DNA of 32,174 nucleotides, from the NCBI GenBank assembly GCA_008501655.1, contig QQUK01000244.1, forward strand, positions 1-32,174. The letters run 5' to 3'. Positions 1 through 8,770 of the stretch are shown piece by piece. The notes beneath the pieces are model-generated. The model did no database searches, was not told the origin of the DNA, and saw nothing but the letters and a program-made list of their open reading frames with translations. The stretch's first letter is position 1; every line of letters starts with the position of its first letter. The DNA is from Calditrichota bacterium (GTDB lineage: Bacteria > Zixibacteria > MSB-5A5 > GN15 > FEB-12). Both the position numbers and the translations under genes were made by a program.

Positions 1-2
1 AT

Positions 3-436
3 GGTTCTTTAAATTGTACAGCTTGTGAACTTTGTATGCGTGCCTGTCCGACTTCGGAAATTACTATCGATGCTCCCCGTATGAAAATAAAAAGAAACAG
101 CTGAAAAAATTCGAAATCGATTTTGCCATCTGCTGTTATTGCGGACTGTGTGAAGAAGCCTGTAACTTCTCAGCATTAAAACTTGCCAACAAATATGAAT
201 ATTCGACTACCGATATCAATGATATGGTCTGGGATGTAGACAAACTGCAAGAATGCGGCCGCGATGTTGACTATATTGACACCCGCAAGAAAAAAACACC
301 AAAAAAAGAAGCTCCGAAACCGGCTGCACCTAAAGCTGAAACAACAAAAACGGAAGCTTCCAAAGATGCTGAAGTAAAAACTGAAGAGACAAAAACTGAC
401 TCTCCTGAACCGGATAAAAAAGAAGGGGAGAATTAA
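3..436 (+). CDS. nuoI: NADH-quinone oxidoreductase subunit I, C-terminal part, apparent frameshift
   Basis: NuoI carries two [4Fe-4S] clusters (N6a, N6b) that pass electrons towards quinone in the peripheral arm of complex I. The 5' end lies before the window. The first cluster motif (CTACELCMRACP) is read in one frame from base 15. The second (CCYCGLCEEACN) is read in another frame from about base 84. One missing A in the run at 84-87 would join them into a continuous protein, so I join them here; the TTG at 32 is not a credible start. The usual Pro after the last Cys of motif two is Asn. After the ferredoxin fold comes a tail of about 50 residues rich in Lys, Pro, Ala and Glu, which is not part of the usual NuoI core. 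nuoJ follows after 3 bases, so the gene sits in a nuo operon. Confidence 0.85.
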
Positions 437-439
437 AAT

Positions 440-982
440 ATGGATATTTTGTTGAACGAACTCGCCGGTAGACCGGTATTCTGGATTATTTCTATGATTA
501 TGCTTGTGTCAGCTTTTATGGTTGTCACATTAAAGAATGTATTCCATTGTGCGATATTTCTTATTCTGACTTTGTTTTCGGTTGCCGGATTGTTTGTCAT
601 GCTGAACGCAGAGTTTTTGGCTGCAGCGCAGGTGCTCATCTATGTTGGTGCGATTTCTATTCTGATGATTTTTGCTATAATGCTTTCATCAAACTTTGCC
701 AAAGATAAAATCAGGATGACATCGAAAAATGCAATCGTCGTTTCTCTGCCGGTTATGTTTTTCGGACTTGGCGTTATTGCCTTAGTAGTTAAAACTATTG
801 TAGACATACAACCGCTATGGAATCGTGATCCGGCTGATTTAACCGCACTCCCTGCTGACAATACTATGATGATTGGTAAATATCTGATGACTGAGTATAT
901 GCTTCCGTTTGAAGTCGTCTCAGTACTGCTGCTTTCTGCAATGATCGGTGCGATTGTACTTGCCAGAAAGGAACGGTCATAA
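440..982 (+). CDS. nuoJ: NADH-quinone oxidoreductase subunit J
   Basis: Membrane subunit of complex I, taking part in proton pumping next to NuoK. The 180-residue product is of normal length and is almost wholly hydrophobic, with about five membrane helices. The conserved NuoJ stretch AAAQVLIYVGAISILMIF lies at about residues 60-77. Position between nuoI and nuoK is the standard order. The ATG follows a GGGGAG ribosome binding site within the end of nuoI. The stop codon overlaps the nuoK start (TAATG at 980-984), so the two are translationally coupled. Confidence 0.96.
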   Translation: MDILLNELAGRPVFWIISMIMLVSAFMVVTLKNVFHCAIFLILTLFSVAGLFVMLNAEFLAAAQVLIYVGAISILMIFAIMLSSNFAKDKIRMTSKNAIVVSLPVMFFGLGVIALVVKTIVDIQPLWNRDPADLTALPADNTMMIGKYLMTEYMLPFEVVSVLLLSAMIGAIVLARKERS

Positions 983-1281
983 TGCTTCCATATATTGCTG
1001 TAGCCGCTGTGCTGTTCTCTTTGGGTATCTTTGGTGTGTTGACCCGCCGGAATACGATCGGGATTCTAATGTCTTTGGAATTGATGTTTAACGCCGTGAA
1101 TATAAATTTGGTTGCCTTTAATAAGTTCGTCTGGACCGATGCTTTAATCGGTCAGATGTTTGCGATGTTTATTATTGTCGTTGCAGCGGCGGAAGCTGTT
1201 GTCGGTCTGGCGATTGTACTCCTGCTATACCGCAACTGGCAGGGTATTAACACTGATAATATAAATATAATGAAGTGGTAG
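982..1281 (+). CDS. nuoK: NADH-quinone oxidoreductase subunit K
   Basis: Small membrane subunit of complex I (99 residues, the usual size), related to MrpC antiporter subunits. Three hydrophobic helices are visible. The conserved core RNTIGILMSLELMFNAVNIN (about residues 23-42) carries the intramembrane Glu that is essential in characterised NuoK proteins, and a second Glu lies in the AAAEAVVGLAI helix. The start overlaps the nuoJ stop by one base, so no separate ribosome binding site is needed. nuoL follows after 10 bases. Confidence 0.97.
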   Translation: MLPYIAVAAVLFSLGIFGVLTRRNTIGILMSLELMFNAVNINLVAFNKFVWTDALIGQMFAMFIIVVAAAEAVVGLAIVLLLYRNWQGINTDNINIMKW

Positions 1282-1291
1282 GATTATTGCG

Positions 1292-3382
1292 ATGACTGAA
1301 CATTCATATCTTATAGTTCTCTTACCGGCATTTTCATTTTTAATGATTGTTTTCTTCCTTCGCTGGAAAGAGAAAATAGCTTCTCTCTTTTCAATCGCAA
1401 TGATTGTTACTTCACTCATTATGTCTATATCCGTTCTCTTCGAAACAATTGCAAGAAATGGTGAAGCGTATACCGCATCATTTACAATGGCGCAATTGGG
1501 GTCGTTTAAACTGCAACTTGGACTTTTGATTGATCCGCTAACGGCGATGATGCTTGTTGTTGTAACGGCGATCGGTACCTGTGTTGAGATTTATTCAATC
1601 GGATATATGAAAGATGACCCGCGATTCTCACGCTTTTTTGCCTATCTTTCGTTATTCCTTTTCTCCATGCTTGGTCTGGTTGTTTCTGATAACTTTTTTA
1701 TGACATTTATATTCTGGGAACTGGTCGGGTTGACATCATATCTGTTAATCGGGTTCTGGTTTGAGAAAAAATCTGCAGCTGATGCCTGCAAAAAAGCATT
1801 CCTGACTACCCGTGTTGGTGATTTAGGATTTTTAGTCGGCTTGTTGCTGATTATGTATTACACCGGTACATTCAATTATGAAGAAGTGTTTGCTAAAATT
1901 GGTATGGATGTATTCCCGCCGGCAATGCTGACTCTTGCGGCAATCGGTGTATTCTGTGGTGCTATCGGTAAATCGGCACAATTCCCCCTTCATACCTGGC
2001 TTCCCGATGCAATGGAAGGTCCTACTCCGGTATCAGCAATCGTTCATTCGGCAACGATGGTTGCAGCCGGTGTATATCTGACAGCCCGGGCAATGACTGT
2101 TTTTGTCGCCTCGGCTGATGCATCATTTTTTGTAGCGGTCATTGGTGTTGTGACATCGCTCTTAGCGGCGACTATTGCACTTGTTCAGGTTGATATAAAA
2201 CGAATTTTAGCATACTCGACTGTATCCCAGCTTGGTTATATGATTATGGCTCTGGGTCTGTACGGGTATGATACTGCTAACGGACATCATTCACCCGGAT
2301 TTTATGCCGGTACATTCCATTTGATGACCCACGCCTTCTTTAAGTCGCTCTTATTTATGGGAGCCGGTTCGGTTATTCATGCGGTTCATACAAATGATAT
2401 CCGTGATATGGGTGGACTATTAAAGAAGATGCCGATAACCGCTCCAACATTTTTGATTGGGTCGCTTTCGATTGCCGGTTTCCCTCTGACATCAGGATTT
2501 TTCTCCAAAGATGAAATCGTTGCAGCAACGTTCGGACACCCGGTCTTTACAGTCTTAACATTGCTTATCGCTTTTATGACAGCATTTTACATGTGGAGAC
2601 TCTGCTTCCTGACATTCTTCGGCAAACCACGTGATGAACATCGCTATGAACATGCTCATGAATCTCCTAAGACTATGGCTTATCCGCTCATCTTTTTAGC
2701 TTTTATGGCTGTATTTGTCGGATGGACCGGTATCCCGGCATTGTCACATGGATTTGCTTCATTTGTCTTCCATGCTGAACCGTATCATCCACACGCTGAC
2801 TGGATGAATTATATAGTCTCATCAATTGTTGGGCTTTCCGGTATCGGACTGGCATGGCTGATGTATTATAAACGAAAAATCGACCCGGATAAACTTGCTG
2901 AAAGATTCAAACCAATCTATACCCTCTTCTGGAACAAATGGTACTTTGACGAACTGTATGATATCATCATTGTCAAACCGATTTTAGCAATCGGACGGTT
3001 CTTCTGGTCATTTGATGCCAATGTTGTCGATGGAGCTGTAAACGGAACTGCAAAAGTAACCCTTTTGTGGGCTGACTTAAAATGGTGGTTTGACCGATGG
3101 ATTGTTGACGGAGCTGTAAACGGATGCGGATGGATCGTTCGTGCGTTTGGTTCTCTGTTAAAATATATCCAATCAGGGCGGATGCAGTTCTACGGACTGT
3201 TTATCCTCTTTTTCATTGTTGCCGCCGGAATCTATAAATTTGAATCTGCATATTTAAACGGCTGGATATTTACAGATTTCCTGGAAGTAACCACATTGTT
3301 TGTGATTTTGATCGGATTTTTATCATATTTTGCTAAGACAATTGTACCAGAAAGCACAACCAAACCTAAACGAGAAGAATAG
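1292..3382 (+). CDS. nuoL: NADH-quinone oxidoreductase subunit L
   Basis: Antiporter-like proton-pumping subunit at the far end of the complex I membrane arm. The 696-residue product is longer than E. coli NuoL (613), with the extra length mainly in the C-terminal third. The conserved channel helix KSAQFPLHTWLPDAMEGPTP is at about residues 227-246 with the pumping Lys at its start, and HDH-type residues follow (VSAIVHSATMVAAGVYL). The charged stretch near residues 445-460 and the C-terminal part with two VDGAVNG segments fit the lateral helix region of NuoL. The weak AGGA site upstream (1280-1283) and the short gap to nuoK suggest read-through within the operon. Confidence 0.97.
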   Translation: MTEHSYLIVLLPAFSFLMIVFFLRWKEKIASLFSIAMIVTSLIMSISVLFETIARNGEAYTASFTMAQLGSFKLQLGLLIDPLTAMMLVVVTAIGTCVEIYSIGYMKDDPRFSRFFAYLSLFLFSMLGLVVSDNFFMTFIFWELVGLTSYLLIGFWFEKKSAADACKKAFLTTRVGDLGFLVGLLLIMYYTGTFNYEEVFAKIGMDVFPPAMLTLAAIGVFCGAIGKSAQFPLHTWLPDAMEGPTPVSAIVHSATMVAAGVYLTARAMTVFVASADASFFVAVIGVVTSLLAATIALVQVDIKRILAYSTVSQLGYMIMALGLYGYDTANGHHSPGFYAGTFHLMTHAFFKSLLFMGAGSVIHAVHTNDIRDMGGLLKKMPITAPTFLIGSLSIAGFPLTSGFFSKDEIVAATFGHPVFTVLTLLIAFMTAFYMWRLCFLTFFGKPRDEHRYEHAHESPKTMAYPLIFLAFMAVFVGWTGIPALSHGFASFVFHAEPYHPHADWMNYIVSSIVGLSGIGLAWLMYYKRKIDPDKLAERFKPIYTLFWNKWYFDELYDIIIVKPILAIGRFFWSFDANVVDGAVNGTAKVTLLWADLKWWFDRWIVDGAVNGCGWIVRAFGSLLKYIQSGRMQFYGLFILFFIVAAGIYKFESAYLNGWIFTDFLEVTTLFVILIGFLSYFAKTIVPESTTKPKREE

Positions 3383-3407
3383 ATTTGATTTTGGAGGATA
3401 AATTGTA

Positions 3408-4892
3408 ATGGGTATATTAAGTTGGTTAATTCTTGTTCCACTAATCGGCATGGTTTATGTCATGCTTATGCCAAAGGAGAAGGTAAACCTAATCCGGTAT
3501 GGCGCGGTTATTATCTCTGTGATTCCGATGCTGCTCTCGTTCTGGTTAACCTGGGATTATTTCTTCAACTACTCCGGTTCTGCAGCTATGGCATATATGG
3601 AAGGTCCTTATGAATGGATTCCTTCTTTAAATATTCAATATCTCCTGGGTGCTGACGGTATTTCTGTTCCGATGTTGTTCCTGACCGGTCTGCTATCCAC
3701 AATCTCTCTGATTGCATCGTTTTCGATTAAATTCCGCGTTAAAGAATATTTTGCCTTTTTCCTGCTTCTTGAAGCCGGTATGATGGGTGTTTTTGTAGCG
3801 CTTGATTTCTTCCTCTTTTATGTTTTCTGGGAAATCATGCTTGTTCCGATGTACTTCTTAATCGGTGTCTGGGGCGGACCGCAAAAAGAATATGCGGCGA
3901 TTAAGTTCTTCCTGTATACACTGTTCGGTTCAATCTTTATGCTTGTTGCGATTTTGATAATGTACTTTACCTCTGAACCGCATACACTAAATATGCTTGA
4001 GTTAATCGACCATGGTCCGACTCTTTCTCACACTCTGCAGATGGTCTGTTTTATATTCTTCTTCATCGCCTTTGCTATCAAAGTTCCCGTCTGGCCGTTC
4101 CATACCTGGTTACCTGATGCACACGTGCAGGCTCCGACAGCTGTTTCCGTTATCCTTGCCGGTGTACTGCTTAAAATGGGTACGTATGCTATGCTTCGTA
4201 TTAACTGGCCGATGTTCCCGAAAGCTCTGCAGGACCTTTCCTTCTGGATAGCTGTACTCGGTGTGATCGGAATCATATATGGTGCCCTTGTTTCAATGGC
4301 ACAAAAGGATTTGAAAAAACTTGTGGCGTATTCATCGGTCTCTCATATGGGATACTGTATGCTTGCGCTTGCTGCTTATAGTTCCGTTACCGCAATTGCC
4401 GGTGTCATGTTCCAGATGATTTCCCACGGTCTTATTACCGGCGCATTATTCCTTATGGTCGGTGTTCTCTATGACCGGGCTCATACCAGAGAGATTGCTC
4501 TTTTTGGCGGACTTGGTTCCAAACTTCCGGTTTATACCGCTTTGATGCTGATGTTCTCCATGGCGGCACTCGGTCTCCCGGGTATGTCCGGATTCGTTTC
4601 TGAATTTATGATATTTATCGGTGCCTTTGGTGCATTGAACAAAGTCTTAGTTGGTATAGCCGTTCTTGGTGTTGTCTTAGGTGCTGCATATATGCTCCGT
4701 ATGTTCCAGAATGTTTTCCTTGGAGAATTCAATATGGCGAAATGGGGCGGACTGACTGAAATCAACGGACGCGAATTGTTAACCGTTATCCCGCTTGCTA
4801 TCTTGACTCTTGCGATCGGTATTTATCCGAAACCGCTGACTGATCTGCTGCAGGCGACTCTCGATAACTTAGTACTACTGATGTCAAGGTAA
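3408..4892 (+). CDS. nuoM: NADH-quinone oxidoreductase subunit M
   Basis: Second antiporter-like proton-pumping subunit of complex I. The product has 494 residues, the usual length. The motif KVPVWPFHTWLPDAHVQAPT at about residues 225-244 is typical of NuoM, and WEIMLVPMYFLIG at about residues 141-153 contains the Glu that pairs with the pumping Lys in known structures. A good GGAGG ribosome binding site lies at 3393-3397, 10 bases before the ATG. The stop is one base before the nuoN start, so translation of the two is probably coupled. Confidence 0.97.
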   Translation: MGILSWLILVPLIGMVYVMLMPKEKVNLIRYGAVIISVIPMLLSFWLTWDYFFNYSGSAAMAYMEGPYEWIPSLNIQYLLGADGISVPMLFLTGLLSTISLIASFSIKFRVKEYFAFFLLLEAGMMGVFVALDFFLFYVFWEIMLVPMYFLIGVWGGPQKEYAAIKFFLYTLFGSIFMLVAILIMYFTSEPHTLNMLELIDHGPTLSHTLQMVCFIFFFIAFAIKVPVWPFHTWLPDAHVQAPTAVSVILAGVLLKMGTYAMLRINWPMFPKALQDLSFWIAVLGVIGIIYGALVSMAQKDLKKLVAYSSVSHMGYCMLALAAYSSVTAIAGVMFQMISHGLITGALFLMVGVLYDRAHTREIALFGGLGSKLPVYTALMLMFSMAALGLPGMSGFVSEFMIFIGAFGALNKVLVGIAVLGVVLGAAYMLRMFQNVFLGEFNMAKWGGLTEINGRELLTVIPLAILTLAIGIYPKPLTDLLQATLDNLVLLMSR

Positions 4893-4893
4893 G

Positions 4894-6408
4894 ATGATGG
4901 ATCCACAACTGCCGATTACAAATGTGACTGAAACGCTTCTGGCGATGCTTCCGGAGATATTCCTTTTCTGCTGGGCATTGGTTGTAATTACAATTGATGT
5001 TGTCAGTAAGCGGAAAAGTGAAACACTTGCCGGATATCTCTCCATGATAGGCTTATTGATAACCGGAATACTCTTAAGCTTTTCGACCTACGGTAAAGGC
5101 TTCGGCAATATGTTTTTCAACGACCCGATGGCAGCCTTTTTCAAAATAATCTTTATATCAGCAGCATTTATGGCAATCGGTTCCTCATTCGGTATTACCA
5201 AAAAGAAAATTGTAAATCATAGGGGTGAATTTTTCGGCCTGATTTTGTTTTCAACAGTCGGTATGATGTTCCTTTCGGCATCTCGGGAGATGATCTCACT
5301 GTATATCGGTTTAGAACTGACGACGATTCCGCTGTTTGTTCTTGCTGCATTTTTTAAAGATGAAAAACTTTCGATTGAATCGGGTATAAAATATTTTGTT
5401 ATCGGTGCCTTTTCATCAGCCCTGCTATTGTACGGTATGTCGTTTTTATACGGATTGTCCGGTACAACCGATCTTCTTTCGATGCGTTTAAATATTGCCG
5501 CTTTCCACCTGACCTTTAAACAGATCGGTGTTGTTGTTCTGATTTCCAATATCATGCTGGTAGCCGGAATCGGATTTAAACTGGCACTACCACCGTTCCA
5601 TCAATGGGCACCCGATGTTTATGAAGGTGCACCGACGCCTGTTGCTGCCTTTTTATCAGTCGGTTCCAAGGCTGCAGGACTTGTTGCATTTGCCAAGATG
5701 TTCCTTCTGGCGCTTCCTGCGTTTTATGGTACGGAAATGTTCCCTAATGACTGGGGAATGATGGTTGGATTTTTTGCGGCATGTTCTATGATTATTGGTA
5801 ATGTAGTCGCTATTCGCCAGACAAACATCAAACGTATGCTTGCCTATTCCTCAATTGCACAAGCTGGGTATATCATGGTAGGTATGCTTGCTCTCAATGA
5901 ACACGGTCTTGCTTCGGTCGCATTTTACATGTTTGCTTATCTCTTTGCTAACATGGGTGCATTTGCAGCTGTTGCCCTCTTTGAAGATAAAACCGGCTCC
6001 TGTCAGATAGCCAGCTATGAAGGATTATCGAAAACATCACCGTTTTTTGCGGTTTCATTTTCGATATTTCTCTTATCACTTGTCGGTATACCTCCGCTTG
6101 GCGGATTTATGGCAAAGTACAAAGTTTTTGCCGCTGCGATTGCTCAGGCATCAGCCCACGAATCAGGTCAATGGATTTACTGGTTGGTCGGCATAGGCTT
6201 ACTGACATCAGTATTTTCTCTTTATTATTATGCTAATGTCATCCGGCAGATGTACTTCTCTAAAAATGATTCACCGTATACGATGACCTATAATCCGGCT
6301 ATTTTGACTGTTCTTATTATCGGTGTGCTCGGTGTTCTTGCGGCTGGATTGTTCCCTGAGCCGGTTTTAGAGTTTGCCGGTCAAATTTCTAACTCGTTCG
6401 GTTTTTGA
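4894..6408 (+). CDS. nuoN: NADH-quinone oxidoreductase subunit N
   Basis: Third antiporter-like proton-pumping subunit of complex I and the last gene of the nuo operon here. The 504-residue product has about 14 hydrophobic segments. The conserved motif KLALPPFHQWAPDVYEGAPT lies at about residues 229-248, and LGLELTTIPLFVLAAF-type sequence earlier (YIGLELTTIPLFVL) holds the conserved Glu. Two adjacent ATG codons (4894 and 4897) are possible starts. AAGG at 4886-4889 is better spaced from the second. No clear terminator follows before the next gene. Confidence 0.97.
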   Translation: MMDPQLPITNVTETLLAMLPEIFLFCWALVVITIDVVSKRKSETLAGYLSMIGLLITGILLSFSTYGKGFGNMFFNDPMAAFFKIIFISAAFMAIGSSFGITKKKIVNHRGEFFGLILFSTVGMMFLSASREMISLYIGLELTTIPLFVLAAFFKDEKLSIESGIKYFVIGAFSSALLLYGMSFLYGLSGTTDLLSMRLNIAAFHLTFKQIGVVVLISNIMLVAGIGFKLALPPFHQWAPDVYEGAPTPVAAFLSVGSKAAGLVAFAKMFLLALPAFYGTEMFPNDWGMMVGFFAACSMIIGNVVAIRQTNIKRMLAYSSIAQAGYIMVGMLALNEHGLASVAFYMFAYLFANMGAFAAVALFEDKTGSCQIASYEGLSKTSPFFAVSFSIFLLSLVGIPPLGGFMAKYKVFAAAIAQASAHESGQWIYWLVGIGLLTSVFSLYYYANVIRQMYFSKNDSPYTMTYNPAILTVLIIGVLGVLAAGLFPEPVLEFAGQISNSFGF

Positions 6409-6435
6409 GACAGTAACTAATCTCACCAAAACAGA

Positions 6436-6465
6436 TTGACAAAAACTTAAATAACCCGATATTAA
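6436..6465 (+). promoter_or_regulatory. Putative sigma70-type promoter upstream of DUF502 gene
   Basis: TTGACA at 6436-6441 and TATTAA at 6460-6465, with an 18-bp spacer. This would start transcription near 6472, about 22 bases before the DUF502 start codon. The -35 box is perfect and the -10 box matches 4 of 6. It would separate the DUF502/EIIA-CBS pair from the nuo operon. Confidence 0.45.
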
Positions 6466-6493
6466 TTAATAAGCTATTGGGATAGAGAAAATT

Positions 6494-7132
6494 ATGTTTT
6501 TGAACAAACTTATTACAATATTAAAGCGTCATTTTGTATCAGGTGTACTTGTTGTTGTACCGATTATATTAACTTATCTGGTAATCAAATTCCTCTTTGA
6601 GACAGTCGACAATATCCTGCAGCCGCTTATTGTCAGACTGTTTGGTTATTCTTTGCCCGGTCTTGGACTTATCACGACTTTGTTGCTTATCATATTGGCC
6701 GGTATTTTTACCCGAAACATTATCGGGAAGAAATTTTTCAAACTCGGGGATTTCTTTCTGCACAAGATGCCGATAATCCGTCCGATATATTCCGCCGCAA
6801 AACAGCTTCTTGAGGCGCTCACTGTGTCTAACATTAAATCATTCAAAGAGGTTGTCTTAGTTGAGTATCCGCGAAAAAATTGCTATGCTCTCGGGTTTTT
6901 ATCAAACAGAATCGAAATTGAATCAAAAGGTGAACGGGTGGCTGTGTTTGTTCCCTCAACTCCAACACCGGTTTCCGGTATGGTAGTTCTTGTTGCGCCG
7001 GAAGAAATTTTACATATTAATATGTCAGTGGAAGAAGGGGTGAAATTTTTGGTTTCAGGCGGGGTTGTGTCGCCTGAATTTATGAAAAAAAGAGTCGTTG
7101 AAAAAGACGAAATCAAAGAGGTACCGAATTGA
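6494..7132 (+). CDS. DUF502 family membrane protein
   Basis: A 212-residue protein of the DUF502 family, whose biochemical function is not established; plant relatives (COV proteins) act in vascular patterning and bacterial members are uncharacterised. Two hydrophobic segments are at about residues 15-37 and 53-75. After them comes the family's typical stretch (HKMPIIRPIYSAAKQLLEAL, about 93-112) and then a soluble beta-rich domain with VVLVEYPRKNCYALGF and VFVPSTPTPVSGMVV-like motifs. Length is normal for the family. The stop overlaps the TTG start of the next gene by four bases (TTGA), which indicates translational coupling to the EIIA-CBS protein. Confidence 0.9.
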   Translation: MFLNKLITILKRHFVSGVLVVVPIILTYLVIKFLFETVDNILQPLIVRLFGYSLPGLGLITTLLLIILAGIFTRNIIGKKFFKLGDFFLHKMPIIRPIYSAAKQLLEALTVSNIKSFKEVVLVEYPRKNCYALGFLSNRIEIESKGERVAVFVPSTPTPVSGMVVLVAPEEILHINMSVEEGVKFLVSGGVVSPEFMKKRVVEKDEIKEVPN

Positions 7133-8037
7133 AACTTGCTAATCTGTTAATGGAACGCAGAATTAAAATCGATTTGAAATCAAGAACAAAAGATGATGCG
7201 ATTATTGAACTTCTTGATTTAATAAAAACCGATGGTGTCAATTTGGATTATCATGAAGTCCTGGCATCAATCAAAGAACGGGAAGATATTGAAAATACGA
7301 ATTACGGTCATGGATTTGCCTTCCCTCATGCCCGCACCGATGCGGTTAAAGAACTTTATATATTGATTGGTGTTTCACACTATGGATTAGAGGGAAGAAC
7401 TCCTGATTCGATACCTGTCCATGTCGTCTGTCTCCTTTTAACTCCGGCAACAATAGCCAAATTATATCTGCAGACTTTGTCCGGGCTTGCAAGTTTTGGA
7501 CGGACCGAAGGGATCCTTGATAAGATCATCAATATCAAACAGCCTTGTGAACTTGTAAAACTTGTCGGTGACAGCAACATAACGGTTGATAAGGAGTTGA
7601 TGGTTAGGGATATCATGCGTCACTCGGTTGCCTGTGTCACTCCTGATGATTCACTCAAAGATGTAGCCAATCGAATGTTTCAGGATAGATTGTCAGCTCT
7701 TGCCGTTGTAGATGCAGAGGATAAGTTGGTCGGGGTTATTTCAGATAGGGATTTGATAAAAGCTGCTCTGCCTGATTATAAATCACTAATTTCAAATCTG
7801 AATTATTCGATGGAAGTCGAGCCGTTTGAGGAACTTCTCAAAAATGAAGAGAAGATCAAAGTCTCCCAGCTGTATCGTACAGACTATGAAAAAGCAACTC
7901 CGAATACACGGATTGTCGAGATTGCTGCCATGATGATATTTAAAGATGTCCGCAGAGTGTTTGTTGTCTCTAAAGATGAAAAATTGTTAGGTGTACTTTT
8001 GAGAAAAGATATAGTCAATATGGTGATTCGGGGGTAA
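7129..8037 (+). CDS. PTS EIIA (type 2) domain fused to two CBS domains
   Basis: A 302-residue cytoplasmic protein. Residues 1-150 look like a PTS_EIIA_2 domain (fructose/nitrogen PTS type), with the phosphorylatable His at residue 67 in the motif GHGFAFPHAR. Residues about 158-212 form one CBS domain (MVRDIMRHSVACVTP ... LVGVISDRDLI) and about 244-298 a second (KVSQLYRTDYEKATP ... LLGVLLRKDIV). CBS pairs usually bind adenine nucleotides. This suggests a regulatory protein that combines phosphoryl-transfer state with nucleotide state, which is inference. No EI, HPr or sugar permease lies nearby. The TTG start overlaps the previous stop, and the N-terminus aligns well with EIIA proteins from there. 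Confidence 0.88.
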   Translation: MKLANLLMERRIKIDLKSRTKDDAIIELLDLIKTDGVNLDYHEVLASIKEREDIENTNYGHGFAFPHARTDAVKELYILIGVSHYGLEGRTPDSIPVHVVCLLLTPATIAKLYLQTLSGLASFGRTEGILDKIINIKQPCELVKLVGDSNITVDKELMVRDIMRHSVACVTPDDSLKDVANRMFQDRLSALAVVDAEDKLVGVISDRDLIKAALPDYKSLISNLNYSMEVEPFEELLKNEEKIKVSQLYRTDYEKATPNTRIVEIAAMMIFKDVRRVFVVSKDEKLLGVLLRKDIVNMVIRG

Positions 8038-8047
8038 AATCTTTATA

Positions 8048-8076
8048 TTGACACCAAAGTCTCACTTTTCTAAGAT
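8048..8076 (+). promoter_or_regulatory. Putative sigma70-type promoter for the small-protein pair
   Basis: Perfect TTGACA (8048-8053), 17-bp spacer, then TAAGAT (8071-8076, 4 of 6). It lies just after the EIIA-CBS stop. Predicted start near 8083 would leave a 5' leader of about 150 bases before the 8234 gene. I see no strong structure or known riboswitch in that leader. Confidence 0.45.
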
Positions 8077-8233
8077 ACATATTATGATAAATTCTTTTGT
8101 AATCACATCTTGAGTTATTCTATAAAGCACTTGATTTAGCTGTAATTTTATTAAGCATAAACTATACAAATATAAATCAGTGATTGCTTCTCTTTATATG
8201 AGCACATTAATACTTTTATCAAAGGAGATTTAA

Positions 8234-8524
8234 ATGGTGAATCGAATTTTGATGGTATTAGTAATTGTTTTGTTATCCTTGTTTTGTCTCTCCTGTGAAA
8301 GTACCGATACCATGGTTGAAATGGAAGGATTAACCGATCTGCAGAGTATTCCCACGGATTACGGGGAACTTGAAGCGGTGACATCGGAAGCACGATATCC
8401 GGGATGGTCTCAAATGTGGTTTTCAGACAGCAGTGGTGTTATTCGTATGGTCCGGGTCAACTGGGAAATGAAAAAGATGATTGATGAAGTTGTTATCATC
8501 AATAGAACAAGCTCAGTCGAATAG
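8234..8524 (+). CDS. Small putative lipoprotein, unknown function
   Basis: A 96-residue protein that I do not recognise. Residues 1-20 form a hydrophobic export signal ending in FCLSC, so Cys21 could be lipidated, though the Cys at position -3 is not a standard lipobox residue. The mature part (about 75 residues) is acidic and contains WSQMWFSDSSGVIRMVRVNW, which looks like beta strands. An excellent AAAGGAG ribosome binding site lies at 8221-8227, 6 bases before the ATG, and supports a real gene. The next small membrane protein begins 6 bases after the stop, so the two form a unit ended by the hairpin at 8771. Confidence 0.75.
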   Translation: MVNRILMVLVIVLLSLFCLSCESTDTMVEMEGLTDLQSIPTDYGELEAVTSEARYPGWSQMWFSDSSGVIRMVRVNWEMKKMIDEVVIINRTSSVE

Positions 8525-8530
8525 GAGGAT

Positions 8531-8752
8531 ATGATGTTTGATAAATTATCTAGTTTACTGAGTCGATTGTTTTTTTCAGTCGGACTGATATTGCTTATCA
8601 TCGCAATAATTGATTGGTGTATGCGTTTGTTCGGATATACATTTTCATGGTTGGAATATCAACCGGGAAGACTGTTTGAGTTTTCCGCGATTCTCATGAT
8701 AACAGTAGCGGTTTTGATACTTCGACAAATAAGAAACCAGTTAAAAAAATGA
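8531..8752 (+). CDS. Small membrane protein, unknown function
   Basis: A 73-residue protein with two hydrophobic helices, about residues 10-34 and 47-65, and a basic C-terminus (RQIRNQLKK). No family is recognised. AGGAGG at 8523-8528 overlaps the stop codon of the preceding gene. It is too close to the first ATG (8531) and better spaced for the second (8534), so the true start may be 8534. Its only visible partner is the lipoprotein-like gene just before it. A strong stem-loop follows 18 bases after the stop. Confidence 0.7.
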   Translation: MMFDKLSSLLSRLFFSVGLILLIIAIIDWCMRLFGYTFSWLEYQPGRLFEFSAILMITVAVLILRQIRNQLKK

Positions 8753-8770
8753 TTTCTTTTTGTTCTTATA

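Noticed and set aside
32..436. A complete gene starting at TTG 32
   Set aside because: The first iron-sulfur motif of NuoI is encoded just before and across this point in another frame, so this is the tail of a frameshifted NuoI.
5217..5555. Open frame of 112 codons on the minus strand inside nuoN
   Set aside because: It lies fully opposite a certain gene, has no ribosome binding site and reads as a shadow of hydrophobic codons.
8083..8233. Riboswitch in the long leader of the 8234 gene
   Set aside because: I see no stable multi-stem structure or known conserved core, only A+T-rich sequence.
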